Source of the DNA: Bradysia coprophila
Taxonomy: Eukaryota; Arthropoda; Insecta; Diptera; Sciaridae
Direction of reading: 5' to 3'
Assembly: GCF_014529535.1 (NCBI RefSeq)
Contig: NW_023503409.1
Coordinates: 7,750,390 to 7,814,389, forward strand
DNA: 64,000 nt
The translations under genes were made by a program, and so were the position numbers. Every line of letters begins with the position of its first letter. Positions within the stretch are counted from its first letter, which is position 1. This document shows, piece after piece, positions 10,071 through 20,739 of the stretch. The notes beneath the pieces were generated by a model. It did not search any database. It was not told the origin of the DNA and saw only the letters and a list, made by a program, of their open reading frames with translations.

Positions 10071-11139
10071 TTAACGAGAGCTGTCTGAACTGTTGCTACG
10101 ACGTCTTCGACGGGCTACAGGGCTACGCGAACGGCGTCTCGGACTACGACGACGAGGAGGTGGTGATCTGCGCCGAAAACGTAATGGTGATCGCCAACGA
10201 TTTGGAGGTGGACGTCCCCTGAATGGTGGCGGAGATGGTCTTCGCATCATTTGCCGATTTCGAGCCTGAACCGGCGACACTGTAATTTCTTGTCCGTCAA
10301 TTTGACCGCCATCCATGTGTTTCATAGCCGTTTCGGCGTCTTCGGGATTGTTATATTCGACGAATGCATGACCACGTCCAGCTGGTGGATGGTAACGATC
10401 CAGTGGAAATTCAATGGCTTTAATGGCTCCGTAACAGCAAAATATTTCTTGAATGTGATCCTTGGTAAGGTTTCGGGTCAGTTTGTTGATGTGAATTCGC
10501 GTAGGTTTTGGTGTTGGCGATCGTTCACGACGCTTTCTACGCTGGGATGTGGAGCGAGAACGACCCCTGTCTTTGGATCGGTCAACTGAGCGACGTTTAG
10601 CTTTATCGTCATTGTCCTTGTCGGCACTACGCCTGGAGCGGTCTTTTGAGCGACCACGATCTTTCGATTCTTTGCGAACGTCGCCCTTCGAAATTGGACT
10701 CTTGCTTCGAGTGCGAGTTTTTGATTTACGCTTCGTTCGTCGATCGCCTCCACTGCTGGACGACGTTGAAGAACTGGAGCTCGACGACGACGAACTAGAC
10801 GAACTGGAACGAGAACCTGAGCTGCGTGATGATGAACTGCTGTCTGATGAGCTAAGGGATTGACAATTTAGAATTAGAATTGGTTTTTGAGGTTATGTTG
10901 TTTGCGACAGATAATCGTTTAACAATCGAATTTCACTTTTCTTTACCTTCCACTGCTAGAACTGGATCCACTACCACGACGTTTTCTTTCGCGTTCACGA
11001 CCGCGCGTAGATTTCTTTTCCTTTTCTTTTTCAGGAACCGGTGACGCTGTTCGATCAAGAGCCCTGGGGGGAAAAAAACAATATTTTCGTTACACTTTAT
11101 CGACCAGAAATACATTACATTGGTGCAGGAGCCTTACAT
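10071..11139 (-). CDS. RnpS1: RNPS1, exon junction complex SR-related protein
   Basis: Three coding exons, 11139-11138, 11063-10947 and 10851-10071, give 299 residues. The start codon is split: exon 1 ends in AT and exon 2 starts with G, with donor GTAAGG and acceptor CCCCAG. Then come a basic region, a serine-rich and RS-type region with a long Ser run, and the RRM at about 159-233 (RIHINKLTRNLT, YGAIKAIEFPLDR, GRGHAFVEY, MKHMDGGQIDGQEITV). A proline/arginine tail ends SNSSDSSR, as in the animal family. RNPS1 acts in the nucleus as an auxiliary exon junction complex and splicing factor (ASAP/PSAP complexes). The gene is head to head with the COA1-like gene. Confidence 0.95.
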
Positions 11140-11475
11140 TTTTGCCGAAAATATGAAATTATCGATCGGCTGGTTGTTCCTATTTTACGTAGATTTTAGT
11201 GTTTAGGATGCTCCACGACAAAAATAAATCAATTTTATTTTGCAAGAGGAACTAATGTTTGACACAGTGCTGTCGTGTGTTAGTGTGGTGTTGCCAAGTA
11301 GTAGTGAGGGAAATCTACTACACATTCATTCCACCAATAGTGACAGTAGTGACATTTGGTTGAAAACGTACTAGAAAGACACTGAGGAAAGTATACCGAA
11401 GTCAACACTGTCAACATGTCATACGGGTCGGGAGTTTAGTATTTTGGGTGTTTCGAATGTTTTGGTAAATTCACT
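11140..11475. promoter_or_regulatory. Shared 5' region of RnpS1 and COA1 genes
   Basis: 336 bp separate the two divergent coding starts, so both promoters and 5' untranslated regions must lie here (or, for RnpS1, begin just outside). No TATA box or known element stands out. The short spacing between two constitutively needed genes suggests a bidirectional promoter; this is inferred from the arrangement only. Confidence 0.4.
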
Positions 11476-12165
11476 ATGAGAATTCCATCGACTAGAACAT
11501 TGGTACAAGCATGTCTTTATACAACCTTCGCAGGCGTAAGCGCGTTAATGTTTTTGAGGTACAAAATACAGCAAGACATCAGAAACGCTGAGTGTAAGTA
11601 AGCCATTCCAGTTCAGAGGACTCGTCCCTTTGAATCAGGCCAAAAGCGCACGAGCAATTTTGTGCTGATCGGCTGAGGTTTGCATTCACACCCGATATTC
11701 ATCACAGGATAAACGATGTGAAATCCAACATAATTGTCGATCCAATCGACGCAAAATTTCTCGTATGTTTTCCGCCGTAAAATCGTTTTTATTATTCCTT
11801 GTAAATCACTAACGGATTCGTATACCAGATTTCCGCAGTGCAATGAAGCTGTTAAGAGCACATCCCGGTAATTTGTCATCAATTCAATTGTTCACAGTTA
11901 CATGACGATTTTCGCCCGTTTAGGTTCTGTACATTACTTGGGTCAGCCGATCAAAGAAACTGGATTCGATTTAGGTGATAATGAGCACAATTACTGTGAT
12001 GGAAAGAACGCACAGTTTGAAGTTTCGATAAAGGGTCCCAAGGATAAAGGCAAAATGTTTTTCTGGGCAGAACGTGCAGAGAGTAAAGATTGGATTGTAA
12101 ATCGATTAGAAGTAGAATTGAATAGTGTTCCCGATAAGCGATTAATTGTTCAGACGTCAAGCTAA
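11476..12165 (+). CDS. Coa1: COA1-like cytochrome c oxidase assembly factor
   Basis: Three exons, 11476-11593, 11829-11867 (only 39 nt) and 11924-12165, all with phase 1 junctions, give 132 residues. A short basic N terminus is followed by a transmembrane segment (about residues 10-28, CLYTTFAGVSALMFL), then the small exon encoding YFRSAMKLLRAHPG, and the COA1 core with VHYLGQPIKE, AQFEVSIKGPKDKG and WIVNRLEVEL. This is the TIM21/COA1-type fold in the mitochondrial inner membrane, used in complex IV (and in some animals complex I) assembly. The tiny middle exon is required to join the membrane helix to the core. Intron 1 has an antisense open frame of 89 codons that I regard as chance. Confidence 0.87.
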
Positions 12166-12710
12166 GAAAGTCCCCCCCAAGATAAACTTAGAGAAATTAT
12201 AGGATTTTTGAAATGAAAACGATTTTTATTGGGAGATGGGTCGGAGAGTGTGTGGATCTGGACCAAAATTTTGGAAGTATCAGATGGTAAAAGGTTTACT
12301 TAACTATGGCATTCATCCATTGGATGAGAACTCACAACTGGAGGGATAGCAACTACTTTTTATTTCCTGATTTTTCTGATTTTTGTAAACAATTTTGTTG
12401 ATTTTTTTGGTCTAATTAAGGAGACTTCTCAGTATTTATAATTTTCGAAGGAGGAATATATTTTTACGATATTCGTGATTTTCTATAGTTTTTATTGGTA
12501 TTTGTAGTCTATCACGGAATTCTTCTTATATTTAAGAGTCACTTTGCGAACACGTCGACCAATTGAAATCTAAGTGGTCTCCGAATATAGCTTTTTTTTG
12601 GTATGGATGCATTCGTTGGACGATGCCAAGTCATTTGTAGAAGAATTTTTTTTGTCAAACACTTTCTGCTTAGGTGTGGACCTCTGGGAAAAATGCACTT
12701 CACCGGATGG

Positions 12711-13671
12711 GGCAAAGGCGAGGGGTGACTCACTTCTAGATTAAATGGATTTAATGGATTTAATGGATTTAATGGATTAAATCGAGGGGCACTCTGGATT
12801 AAATGGATTTAAATCCATTTAATCCCATGTATTTCTTGGATTAAATGTATTTAATGGATTAAATTTGAAGAAGTGCGTGACCCCTCGGATTAAATGGAAT
12901 AAAAATTGGATTAAATGGATTAAATAGGAAAAAACTTAATTTTTCCAAATACTTTAAAAGTCTTAAAAATGGTTGATTTTGATTTAACGACGTACTACAA
13001 CTCATACTACAACGTTAAAAAGCGCGTAAAATTCCACTTTTAGAAGTTTTTGGTGTAAAGTGGAATAAATGGATTAAATGGATTAAATAAATTTACTTTA
13101 CGTGTTACGGCATGTTTCATTTTCATTTACATTGCCTAATCACGTAAAGCATTGTACTTACGAGGTTCCAAGTTGTTATTTGACAAGTGGGGAATACAGC
13201 CCTCCCCTTCGGGTTGGGCTGTAACATCCCACTTATCAAATACACAACTTGGAACCTCGGAAGTAATATACTATTACTAGTGAGGTAATGTGGCCATTCC
13301 CTCACTAGTGAAGACCTTTTCCTCCGCTCGTAAAGTAAAACGCCATACTTTACACGTGAAATAATTTGATAACTCGTATCACGATGAGTAAAAGTCCTCG
13401 GATAGTTTTACTCATCTGGATACGAGATATCAAATTACTTCAATGGTATATAGTAATGTACTATTAATACCATTTTTACCAAAAAAAAATTCTATACCTC
13501 ACGAGTACTTAAACGCCCTGGAGATTTTGCAGATCTAATTTTCGTAGTTAGTCTACAAATTTTTTAGGTGGGTAGCCTAATTATTTCGGTAAAACTAAAA
13601 AATTTTTTTTTTGGATTAATTGGATTAAATGGAATGGATTAAATGGAAGTGAGTCACCCCTCGGGCAAAGG
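12711..13671. mobile_element. hAT-like non-autonomous element
   Basis: Perfect 18-bp terminal inverted repeats CGAGGGGTGACTCACTTC at 12719-12736 and 13646-13663, flanked by an exact 8-bp direct repeat GGCAAAGG at 12711-12718 and 13664-13671. An 8-bp duplication is the hAT signature. The homologous site in the copy at about 44350 has no insertion. Near both ends the interior is built from degenerate GGATTAAATGGATTTAAT repeats, and the middle carries a 99-nt hairpin. No transposase is present. Confidence 0.9.
13161..13259. repeat. Hairpin, CGAGGTTCCAAGTTG arms, copy 1
   Basis: A 99-nt palindrome: arms begin CGAGGTTCCAAGTTG and end CAACTTGGAACCTCG, continue through TATTTGAYAAGTGGG, and close on a GC-rich tip near CCCCTTCGGGTTGGG. 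A near-identical hairpin lies inverted at 20768-20866, and the similarity extends about 65 bp beyond one arm and 20 bp beyond the other. It sits inside the hAT-like element. Confidence 0.85.
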
Positions 13672-14095
13672 TGTATTTAGGCAATATTCTCCTTACAACT
13701 AATCGGATAAATGTGAAATTATGGTCAAATACTAGTCCCAACAAGGTACAAATTTAGCAGTATCGATATGTCTGCTGCGAGGCTCCAGGACCGCTTTTAC
13801 CTCGAAAAATTGACGATTTCCGAAAAGGTCTGGAGGTGGGCGCCATCCGGATACCTGCAAGCTAATGGTATGGGATGTCATCGCTAGGCATCTAGATTAG
13901 AACCCTAAAAAAATCGCTCAGGTTAAGTGGTTGCGCAGGTAACAGTACTACTTTTTCGAAAAAAAGCACAAAAATGACAATCCCGTGAACTTGAGTCGCT
14001 CATCCGTATCGAAACTTTTGATAGAAACATTTTGACACCTTTTACGATATGATCCGACTGCGATAAGTGTGATCTGCAGTCACATTTTAGCAGCA

Positions 14096-14640
14096 AAGTC
14101 GACCTACGACGAAGCTGGAAAAACTTAAGTTTATAATCGACAATAAAATTATGTAAAATGGATTAGCAGGCCTGAAATTTAGTTTTTACACCATAACTGC
14201 TTCGAATTTATTAAATCAGATGAAAAATAGTTGAAAAATATTAAATTCTAATGTAAAAACCAGGCCCCAGCTTTTGGTCAGGTTATTTGATTGACGACGT
14301 TTTCAGATGAATTGATTTCACTCCTGTTTTTGTATAATTTACGATAAATGTACTTTGTGGATTTATTATAGGGCATGTTCTTTGTTGACGGGTTGTCCGC
14401 TTGTCAGCAATTTTTCTATAGCTGACTGGCACTTTTGTAGTTTTCAGTATAAAACCTGAAGCAACGAGTGATAGCTGCCAATACAGTACTATTTTGTCTG
14501 AAGAAATTATCCCAATTTTTTTACAGTGCCAAAATTTGTGCGATACACTGTCCCGTCTCAGTACTCTATTTGGAGTACCATTCATGCTTCAGTACTCTAT
14601 TTAAAAAGCAACAATTGAATTGAAGGCAGTTTAGTAGATA
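14096..14640. other. Non-coding spacer
   Basis: AT-rich DNA with no supported gene. An imperfect inverted pair (GCCTGAAATTTAGTTTTTACA near 14170 and AATTCTAATGTAAAAACCAGGC near 14246) suggests a small decayed foldback element. The 100-codon antisense frame at 14283-14585 has no recognisable motif. Confidence 0.35.
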
Positions 14641-14710
14641 TAAAATAGTCAAGAAGTGGCCACTGGCCAGGGTGTAGATTCTCATGCTGTTCGTACCTTT
14701 AAGCATTCGT

Positions 14711-14913
14711 AATTTGACAGTTACGAAAAGACGAGCTATAGGTAGACCACCAGAGAGATGGATAAACGGAATTAAGAATATTGCAGGTACAAACTGGCAG
14801 CAAATGGCAATGGATCGTACGAAATGGAAAGAAGTTAGAGAGGTCTACATCCAGCAGTGGATAGAAACAGACTGAAAAAGAAGAAGAAAAAGAAGAAGAA
14901 TTTGACAGTTACG
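14711..14913 (+). mobile_element. Extremely 5'-truncated LINE 3' end
   Basis: A 15-bp direct repeat AATTTGACAGTTACG at 14711-14725 and 14899-14913 flanks 173 bp. The insert encodes the last residues of a LINE reverse transcriptase ORF, with IGRPPERWINGIKN and WQQMAMDRTKWKEV, a stop codon, and an A-rich AAGAAG tail. The GRPPxRW...DRxxWR ending is common at the C terminus of RTE-type and related insect LINEs. Length, tail and duplication all fit target-primed reverse transcription that stopped early. Confidence 0.9.
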
Positions 14914-15508
14914 TGTATAAGATTCCATAAGAACTGTCACGTACTTCTTGAAGTTACGAATGTTTCGAGATTCGGCGCCCAGCATTTTCATACTGTCGTA
15001 ATCCATTGTATAAATTCATCCATCCATAATTTTTACAAACTACTTATTATGAAGACACCGGACGAAATTTTTGTTAGGACTTCAGTTCAATATAGTATCA
15101 TTCTTACCATCTTTGGCCGTAAAAAAATTAGTTTCTCGTCAAATGGAAAAAACATTCTGAAATCTTAACGCTAACTTTATGTCAAGGAATGAAACACTGA
15201 AACACTAGCAAGTCTCCTAACACGAGTACATTTTTTGATCGTTTCTACTTAACTCCGCGCTCATATTTCTTGATTTCTCCAAATGTTTTTCTGACTTTCT
15301 TGCGAAATATTTTTCTGGTTAGAAATTCCTCTGTCACATCGTTCGCCTTTCTCTATGTTGGAACAGTAATCTCGTTCATCCGGTTGAAGCGAAAAAACCT
15401 CCGATCCCTCAAACCAGTGGAATGTTGGTAAAAAAGTTGAGCAAAATTTATTCGCACAAACATTTTATTCGGGTTCAGACAATAACAATCCACACTGATT
15501 CGATTTTT

Positions 15509-17266
15509 CTATAATTTCAACGCAGCCTTTATAGTGTTCGCCAAGTCTTCGTTGATTGGCAACAGTATGTTTGTGATCACCTTTTGTTGTACTCTTTTCG
15601 ATGCTAAACTCAGTAGAGCCACCGCATTCTTGATCATTCGTTGTCGTTCTTCAGGACCAATGTGCTTCTCCCATTGATATTTCGGCAGAGAGAAATTGTC
15701 GTCGTCTCCTAGGTCTACTCGATCCACGTCGCCACTAATGCGATCAACATGTTGCCTGTAGTATGGTTTGGTGTTGCCATTGTAACCGTGGAAAGTGTTC
15801 GGATAGTAATTCGGACTGTTGTCGCCGTTGTCACCCACATTCATGGATCCATCGCGGAGATAAGTGTGTGTTACGAAAGGACATCTATTGACTGGTATCT
15901 GTGCATAGTTCGTTCCCAATCTGTAGAGTTGAGAATCCGGATAGGCAAACATTCTGGCGTGCAATAAACGATCAGGACTGGCTTCGATGCCAGGCACCAT
16001 GTTCGAAGGACTGAAGGCGATTTGTTCGACTTGAACGAAATAATTGACTGGATTCTTGTTCAGGACCATTTTACCAACTGGAATCAGCGGATACTCTTCC
16101 GTCTTCCAGAATTTGGTCGCGTCGAACGGATTCTGCGGATGTTTTGCAGCCTGTTCGTAGGTCATCACTTGAATGGAAAAATTCCACGATGGAAAATTCT
16201 TTTTCGCAATGCTGTCGTACAGATCTTCGATCAATATGTCCGGCTGTGTGTACATCTTGATGGCTTCTTCGAGGGTGAAATATTCCTGTTTCTGATTGGG
16301 TGTCCAATGCAACTTAACGTAAACTGCTTTGCCTTTCGCATTGACCATTTTGTACGTGTTGATGCCATAGCCTTTCATGCATCGATAGGACTTTGGATTC
16401 GCCATGTCTGACGTGAAAAAGATCAGGAACATAGCCATTTCGGGCCGTTCAGAAATCAGGTCCAACGCTGCGTTCAAATCTGGAAGATGGGTTTGTGGAT
16501 TTCTCCTGCGAGCCTTCGTTATGTCGTGTGCAATCATCGGCTCACGAACCATGAAAACGGGTAAATTGTTCCCAGTGAAATCGTAAATTCCTTCCTCTGT
16601 GTAGAACTTGACAGCAAATCTTTAATTGAGACGAAAACTTGTTGGTGAAAATGATTTTCGCTTCAAACCAAATTTATTTACCCTCTTGGATCGAAGCGAG
16701 TGTCTGCACTACCTGCTTCACCAGTAGCTCCCGAAAATCTTGCCGCAACTTTTGTTCGTTTTCCCGGTTGTAGGAAAGCGGCTTTTGTATATTTGCTTAT
16801 GTCATGAGTCACCTGGAAGTAGCCGAAAGCTCCTGCAAACAGACATTGGAAAGATTTTCAGGATTGACACGACACCAATTATTCGACATACCTGCACCCT
16901 TAGCATGAACATTTCTTTCCACGATTTTGTCTCGAACGCCTTGCTGCAACTTCTCGATCAAAAATGAATCTTGCAACAGCACAGGTCCTCGAGGTCCTAC
17001 AGTCAGAGAAGCCGTAAGCGATGGGAATACAGCACCAAACGAATTCTGTGCCAATATGGTTGTATCGTTGGGATGAGTTGCAGCATAAAATTCGAGTTGA
17101 TTTTTTGCTGAATTGTCCACCACGCTATTCGTGCCAGCAGCTTGGCCAGCAGCTATTATCTTAAAAATCGACCATTTTGCTTTCAGCAAATGAATTTCAA
17201 TTTCAATATAGACATTCTTACGAATTGAAACGATGCCAATAAAACACCAAGACGGAAGTACTCCAT
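15509..17266 (-). CDS. Secreted, diverged catalase
   Basis: Four exons, 17266-17222, 17159-16892, 16832-16682 and 16619-15509, introns 59-62 nt, give 524 residues. The first exon plus the start of the second encode a signal peptide ([20 protein letters not shown]), so the enzyme should be secreted rather than peroxisomal. The catalase active-site signature is present ([15 protein letters not shown], catalytic His100), as are GNN at 171-173 and the haem-ligand signature RMFAYPDSQ with Arg377 and Tyr381. [10 protein letters not shown] is conserved. The segment usually reading as a SLRPES...GSHTF block is changed ([20 protein letters not shown]). Catalases convert hydrogen peroxide to water and oxygen. 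A role in gut or haemolymph peroxide control is inference. A TTTATT (reverse AATAAA) lies near 15447. Confidence 0.93.
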
Positions 17267-17510
17267 TTTCTTCAAATGTTGGTAGATGTCTTCAGATTGA
17301 AATTATGTGTCGATGAGACTAATGCGTTATCGAAACTGGTCGGCTCTATTTAAAATAAAAACTCGGAATACCGGAATAATTTTGGGCGTCTTTCTTCAAT
17401 ATCAAAACTCTGCAGAGCGCATTGTACACAACTCACAACAAAGAGCTTTGTGCTCGCATTATCATTGTCCACTAGAAAGACCAACAGTGATTTCAGTTAG
17501 AATCACGCGT

Positions 17511-17537
17511 TCTCTCTCTCTCTCTCTCTCTCTCTCT
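17511..17537. repeat. (TC)n microsatellite
   Basis: An uninterrupted run of about 13 TC dinucleotides upstream of the catalase gene. Confidence 0.95.
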
Positions 17538-17727
17538 ATTTCTTGCTTTACTATCTTCAAGTAGTCTACAGAATACATTGAAATTAACAGCTTACCAAAA
17601 AATATTTTCATGCTAGCGATGCGAAAATCCTCATTTTGTCCACTATAAAGAGTTGTGAAAAGTAGAGCTTTCGTGTGAATTTTGTTTTGTTAATAAACGA
17701 AAGCGAGACTTTTATCTCGAGTTATGT

Positions 17728-17960
17728 ACAGTCAAAGGCAGTCAATTTTCAGCATAAATTAGCTTCAGCTGTTTTTCAGCTGATCCATATAAACAATCAC
17801 AACCGTTTATACGTCTTTATACGGTTTTACCACTATCATGAACGTGCGTGTAGCAGCTTCAACCGTATGAACAAGGAAAACCAGTTTTGATTGTATGTGT
17901 GGATCAGCTGAAAAACAGCTGAAGTAAATTTATGATGAAAATTGACTGCCTTTGACTGTA
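17728..17960. mobile_element. Tc1/mariner-type MITE
   Basis: Terminal inverted repeats CAGTCAAAGGCAGTCAATTTTC, starting at 17730, and the complement ending GACTG at 17958, with TA on each side (17728-17729 and 17959-17960). The CAGT start and TA target are Tc1/mariner features. Inner arms carry CAGCTGTTTTTCAGCTGATCC. A decayed copy is at 1144-1355. If the target duplication is read as TATGTA it is also exact, so the boundary has this one ambiguity. Confidence 0.85.
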
Positions 17961-18372
17961 TGTAACTGATTTTACACTCGTCTCACCATGAAAACACTGA
18001 ATATTACGCGCCAAAAGTTATCGGAAACCACACTTTTTTAGTTCTCTCTCAGCAGACGTTGTAAACAGGTCTAGGGATGTGAGCAATGTTTTACTTAATA
18101 GTGGCATTTCCTGTGGTTATTTACGTTATTCGCCAAAGAGAGAAATTTGATTTTAAATGAAAACAGAGGCGGAACTTACTCTCCGTATTATAATGAACAT
18201 TGAACGATCGACTCGTTCGGCTTTGTATCGCGTATTTTCGGTTTCGTTTTTATTCTTATTCTTCTTCTACACATTTAAGTTTAACCTTGAACGATGTGTA
18301 CAAATGCGATAGAAATGCTATGTGTCTGTTTTTGTTGTTTGTGTATTTCATGGTGTGGCAAGTGTATTTTGT

Positions 18373-18654
18373 GCATCACAGTATTGAAACCAATTCAATT
18401 ACAGTATATGTATGAATTCTTATACCGAGAGAATTATTTTTGCATACCTATGTATGATTTGTCTCGACTTCGTCTCGGCGAAACATACATACTCGACTTC
18501 GTCTCGACGAAACATACATACTCGACTTCGTCTCGACGAAACATACATACTCGACTTCGTCTCGACGAAACATACATACTCATACAAAAATTATTCTCTC
18601 GGTATACGAAATCACACGTGTACTGTAATTTCGTGGTTTCAATCCAAGTGATGC
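18373..18654. mobile_element. Foldback element with internal minisatellite
   Basis: Inverted arms of about 75-80 bp start GCATCAC and ATTGAAACCA, run through AATTACAGTAYA and end TATACCGAGAGAATWATTTTTG. Between them lies a 29-bp minisatellite. Open frames across it simply reflect the 29-bp period and are not genes. Target duplication not determined. Confidence 0.8.
18463..18578 (+). repeat. 29-bp minisatellite, four units
   Basis: Units start at 18463, 18492, 18521 and 18550 with CTCGACTTCGTCTCGACGAA and end AACATACATA. Only the first unit differs (GGCG for GACG). Each unit contains the near-palindrome TCGTCTCGACGA. Identity this high suggests recent expansion or homogenisation. Confidence 0.95.
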
Positions 18655-18659
18655 AAATA

Positions 18660-19270
18660 ACTATTACATTTTTTTGAAACCTAAACCAATTTTCTTCTTT
18701 TGCCTAGATGCAATTTTCTTATTTGACCGGAATAACTAATGCAATAATCCTAAAAGTTCTTTTTCTAATTATGCTTTTGTGTCATCGAAATTGGATTTGA
18801 TTGAAATTAATCAATAAATCAATAATAGATTACAAACTATTGAGAAATTCACCAAGTCAAGTGATCTGACCCACCCAACAGATGACACCTACAGCCAGAA
18901 AAAGAAACTTCATACAATACTCCGCGTATGTGTAAAATTCATCGGAACGGTATGATATACATCATTGACATATATGATACATGATACATGGACAATGTTT
19001 TCTATACGTGGGACACGTTGAAACCGTCGTTACGTATTTCGATTGTCAGATTTGAACATTCATGTGCTACGTATTGTAGTGATGTACGTGGAATGTGAAT
19101 AACTTACGGGTGGGACGGAAATTGAACGCACATCACGTATGTTTTACGTATATAGTGGATGTTGGTCTTAAACATTGAATTTGGATCATATTTATTTATA
19201 TTTCTATTCAATTACAAAATTGTTTTTTAGTAAATAAGAGAAATCTCGACAAAATAATTTCGTTTTTTTG
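18660..19270. other. Non-coding AT-rich spacer
   Basis: No supported gene or repeat, apart from short ATGATACATGATACATG-type redundancy near 18980. Confidence 0.4.
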
Positions 19271-19273
19271 TAG

Positions 19274-19401
19274 TACAGTGACCGACATCTCAAATGTCTC
19301 ACTGTCATTTTTTTCAGAGAATGTCATTGTGAATTTGCAATGACACAATAAAATTCTCAGAAAAATTTGACAGTGAGACATTTGAGATGTCGTTCACTGT
19401 A
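19274..19401. mobile_element. 124-bp Tc1/mariner-type MITE
   Basis: CAGTGACCGACATCTCAAAT at 19276 and its near-perfect complement ending CACTG at 19399, flanked by TA at 19274-19275 and 19400-19401. The arms of about 45 bp leave a small loop. Non-coding. Confidence 0.88.
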
Positions 19402-20739
19402 GTTTTAGTTTTAGTAGTTTTATTTCGTAATCATATCAGAAAGTTGTTTAAATTGGAATTATCTGAAATTGATTATAAGCATTTTGATAATCCATGACTA
19501 TCTTGCCATCAAATCGACTTAAATTCAATTATGTTAAAAAACGACATATAATTATTTATGTGCGATACTTTATAACGTTCTATGCGTAACTTATACGCCA
19601 CACACGTATATGGCTTTTAAAGTACGCTTCAACAATAAGAAATGTCAACCAACACTACTGTGCTGCAACATTAGAAAGATCATTGGCTCATGATCCAGAG
19701 GCCCCCGGTTCAATTCCCAAAGAAGTCTATTTTTAATTTGAGATATTTGTTACCAATAGCTGATAAAATACATAATAACTACTATAAGCTGCTAATATGG
19801 TGTCTACCGTAGATATGAATTCAATAAAATTTATATTTTTAAATCTTTGTGGAAGAGAAATACTTCTCGCACGTATTATATTCGAGCCGGCTGTATAACT
19901 ACCTTACCACACTTTTCAACAGGGGGCACGAATGATATACGCATAGCACGTAGGAAATTTTGCTCAGTGTAGTAAATGAAATTACCAGAGGTACACTTCC
20001 TATAATTTAAAACATTTACATTTCCAAAATGTTTTTCTTTGGTGATTCATCATGATATAGTAATACATGATATAGAATGATTAATTACGAATACCTCGAG
20101 GAATACCTACTGATTACACCACGAACAGCAACTCGTATAGTTAATTAAATAAAATTATTTATTAAAGCAAGCAACAATTGGAGAAACAAACAAAACAAAA
20201 ATTGTTGAATTACATCCTCCCTAACACATTGCAAGCTCTAAAACATAAATCAACTCCTTGTTAGTCACCATAAATATACTGCTTATATATGTTGTTTAAC
20301 ATAAAATGTGCACATGTTTTAGGATGCAAATAAAATAAATCGAAAAAAAATTAAAGAAAATCCTAACCTTGTTATAATATAATCTATGCACCTACTTCAT
20401 GCGAAACCTTCGTGGCGCTTTCTGTAAGAACATGGCATAAAGCGAATATAAATTAACGAAGCGACATAAAAATTGTAATATCACCGACTGGTGAGAATTG
20501 CTTTAATGTTCTTAGTATATAGTCTCATCGAAACGAATTTTTATTGTGTATCAAATATGCAGATTCTTCTCCAAGATTTTAAGATTTTTATACTGTCGTG
20601 CTATATCGAAATGGGAAATTTAATCTTTTGTGGTTGATTTGGGGGAATTTTGTGAATCATTCTGCTCTGAAATTACATTATGAATTGAATTTAGTAAATC
20701 AACGAACTAAGCACCCGGGAAATGAGTCATTAATTCATT
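19402..20739. other. Non-coding stretch with a tRNA-like relic
   Basis: AT-rich. At about 19666-19720 there is GGCTCATGATCCAGAGG followed by CCGGTTCAATTCCC, which resembles the anticodon arm (CAT) and T loop of a tRNA-Met or a tRNA-derived SINE head, but stems no longer pair and the acceptor stem is missing. Otherwise no gene. Confidence 0.35.

Larger units (their letters stand above)
12535..14095 (+). repeat. Dispersed element, copy 1, interrupted
   Basis: The outer parts (about 12535-12718 and 13664-14095) are collinear with the reverse complement of about 43880-44490: AGTCACTTTGCGAA, ACACTTTC, TGGTCAAATACTAG, GGTACAAATTTAGCAGTATC and GGATACCTGCAAGCTAATGG-like blocks occur in both. Copy 2 lacks the inserted 945 bp. 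Neither copy encodes a recognisable protein and no terminal repeats were found, so the class is unknown. Confidence 0.75.

Noticed and set aside
10549-10863. 104-codon + strand frame over RnpS1
   Set aside because: Mirror of the serine/arginine-rich coding sequence on the - strand.
11613-11882. 89-codon antisense frame in intron 1 and exon 2 of the COA1-like gene
   Set aside because: Overlaps a real exon on the other strand, no motif, no splice or neighbour support.
18294-18677. 127- and 79-codon frames
   Set aside because: Run through the 29-bp minisatellite, whose repetition in several frames keeps them open.
19666-19720. tRNA-Met-like sequence with CAT anticodon
   Set aside because: Anticodon and T stems no longer pair and the acceptor stem is missing; at most a relic or SINE head.
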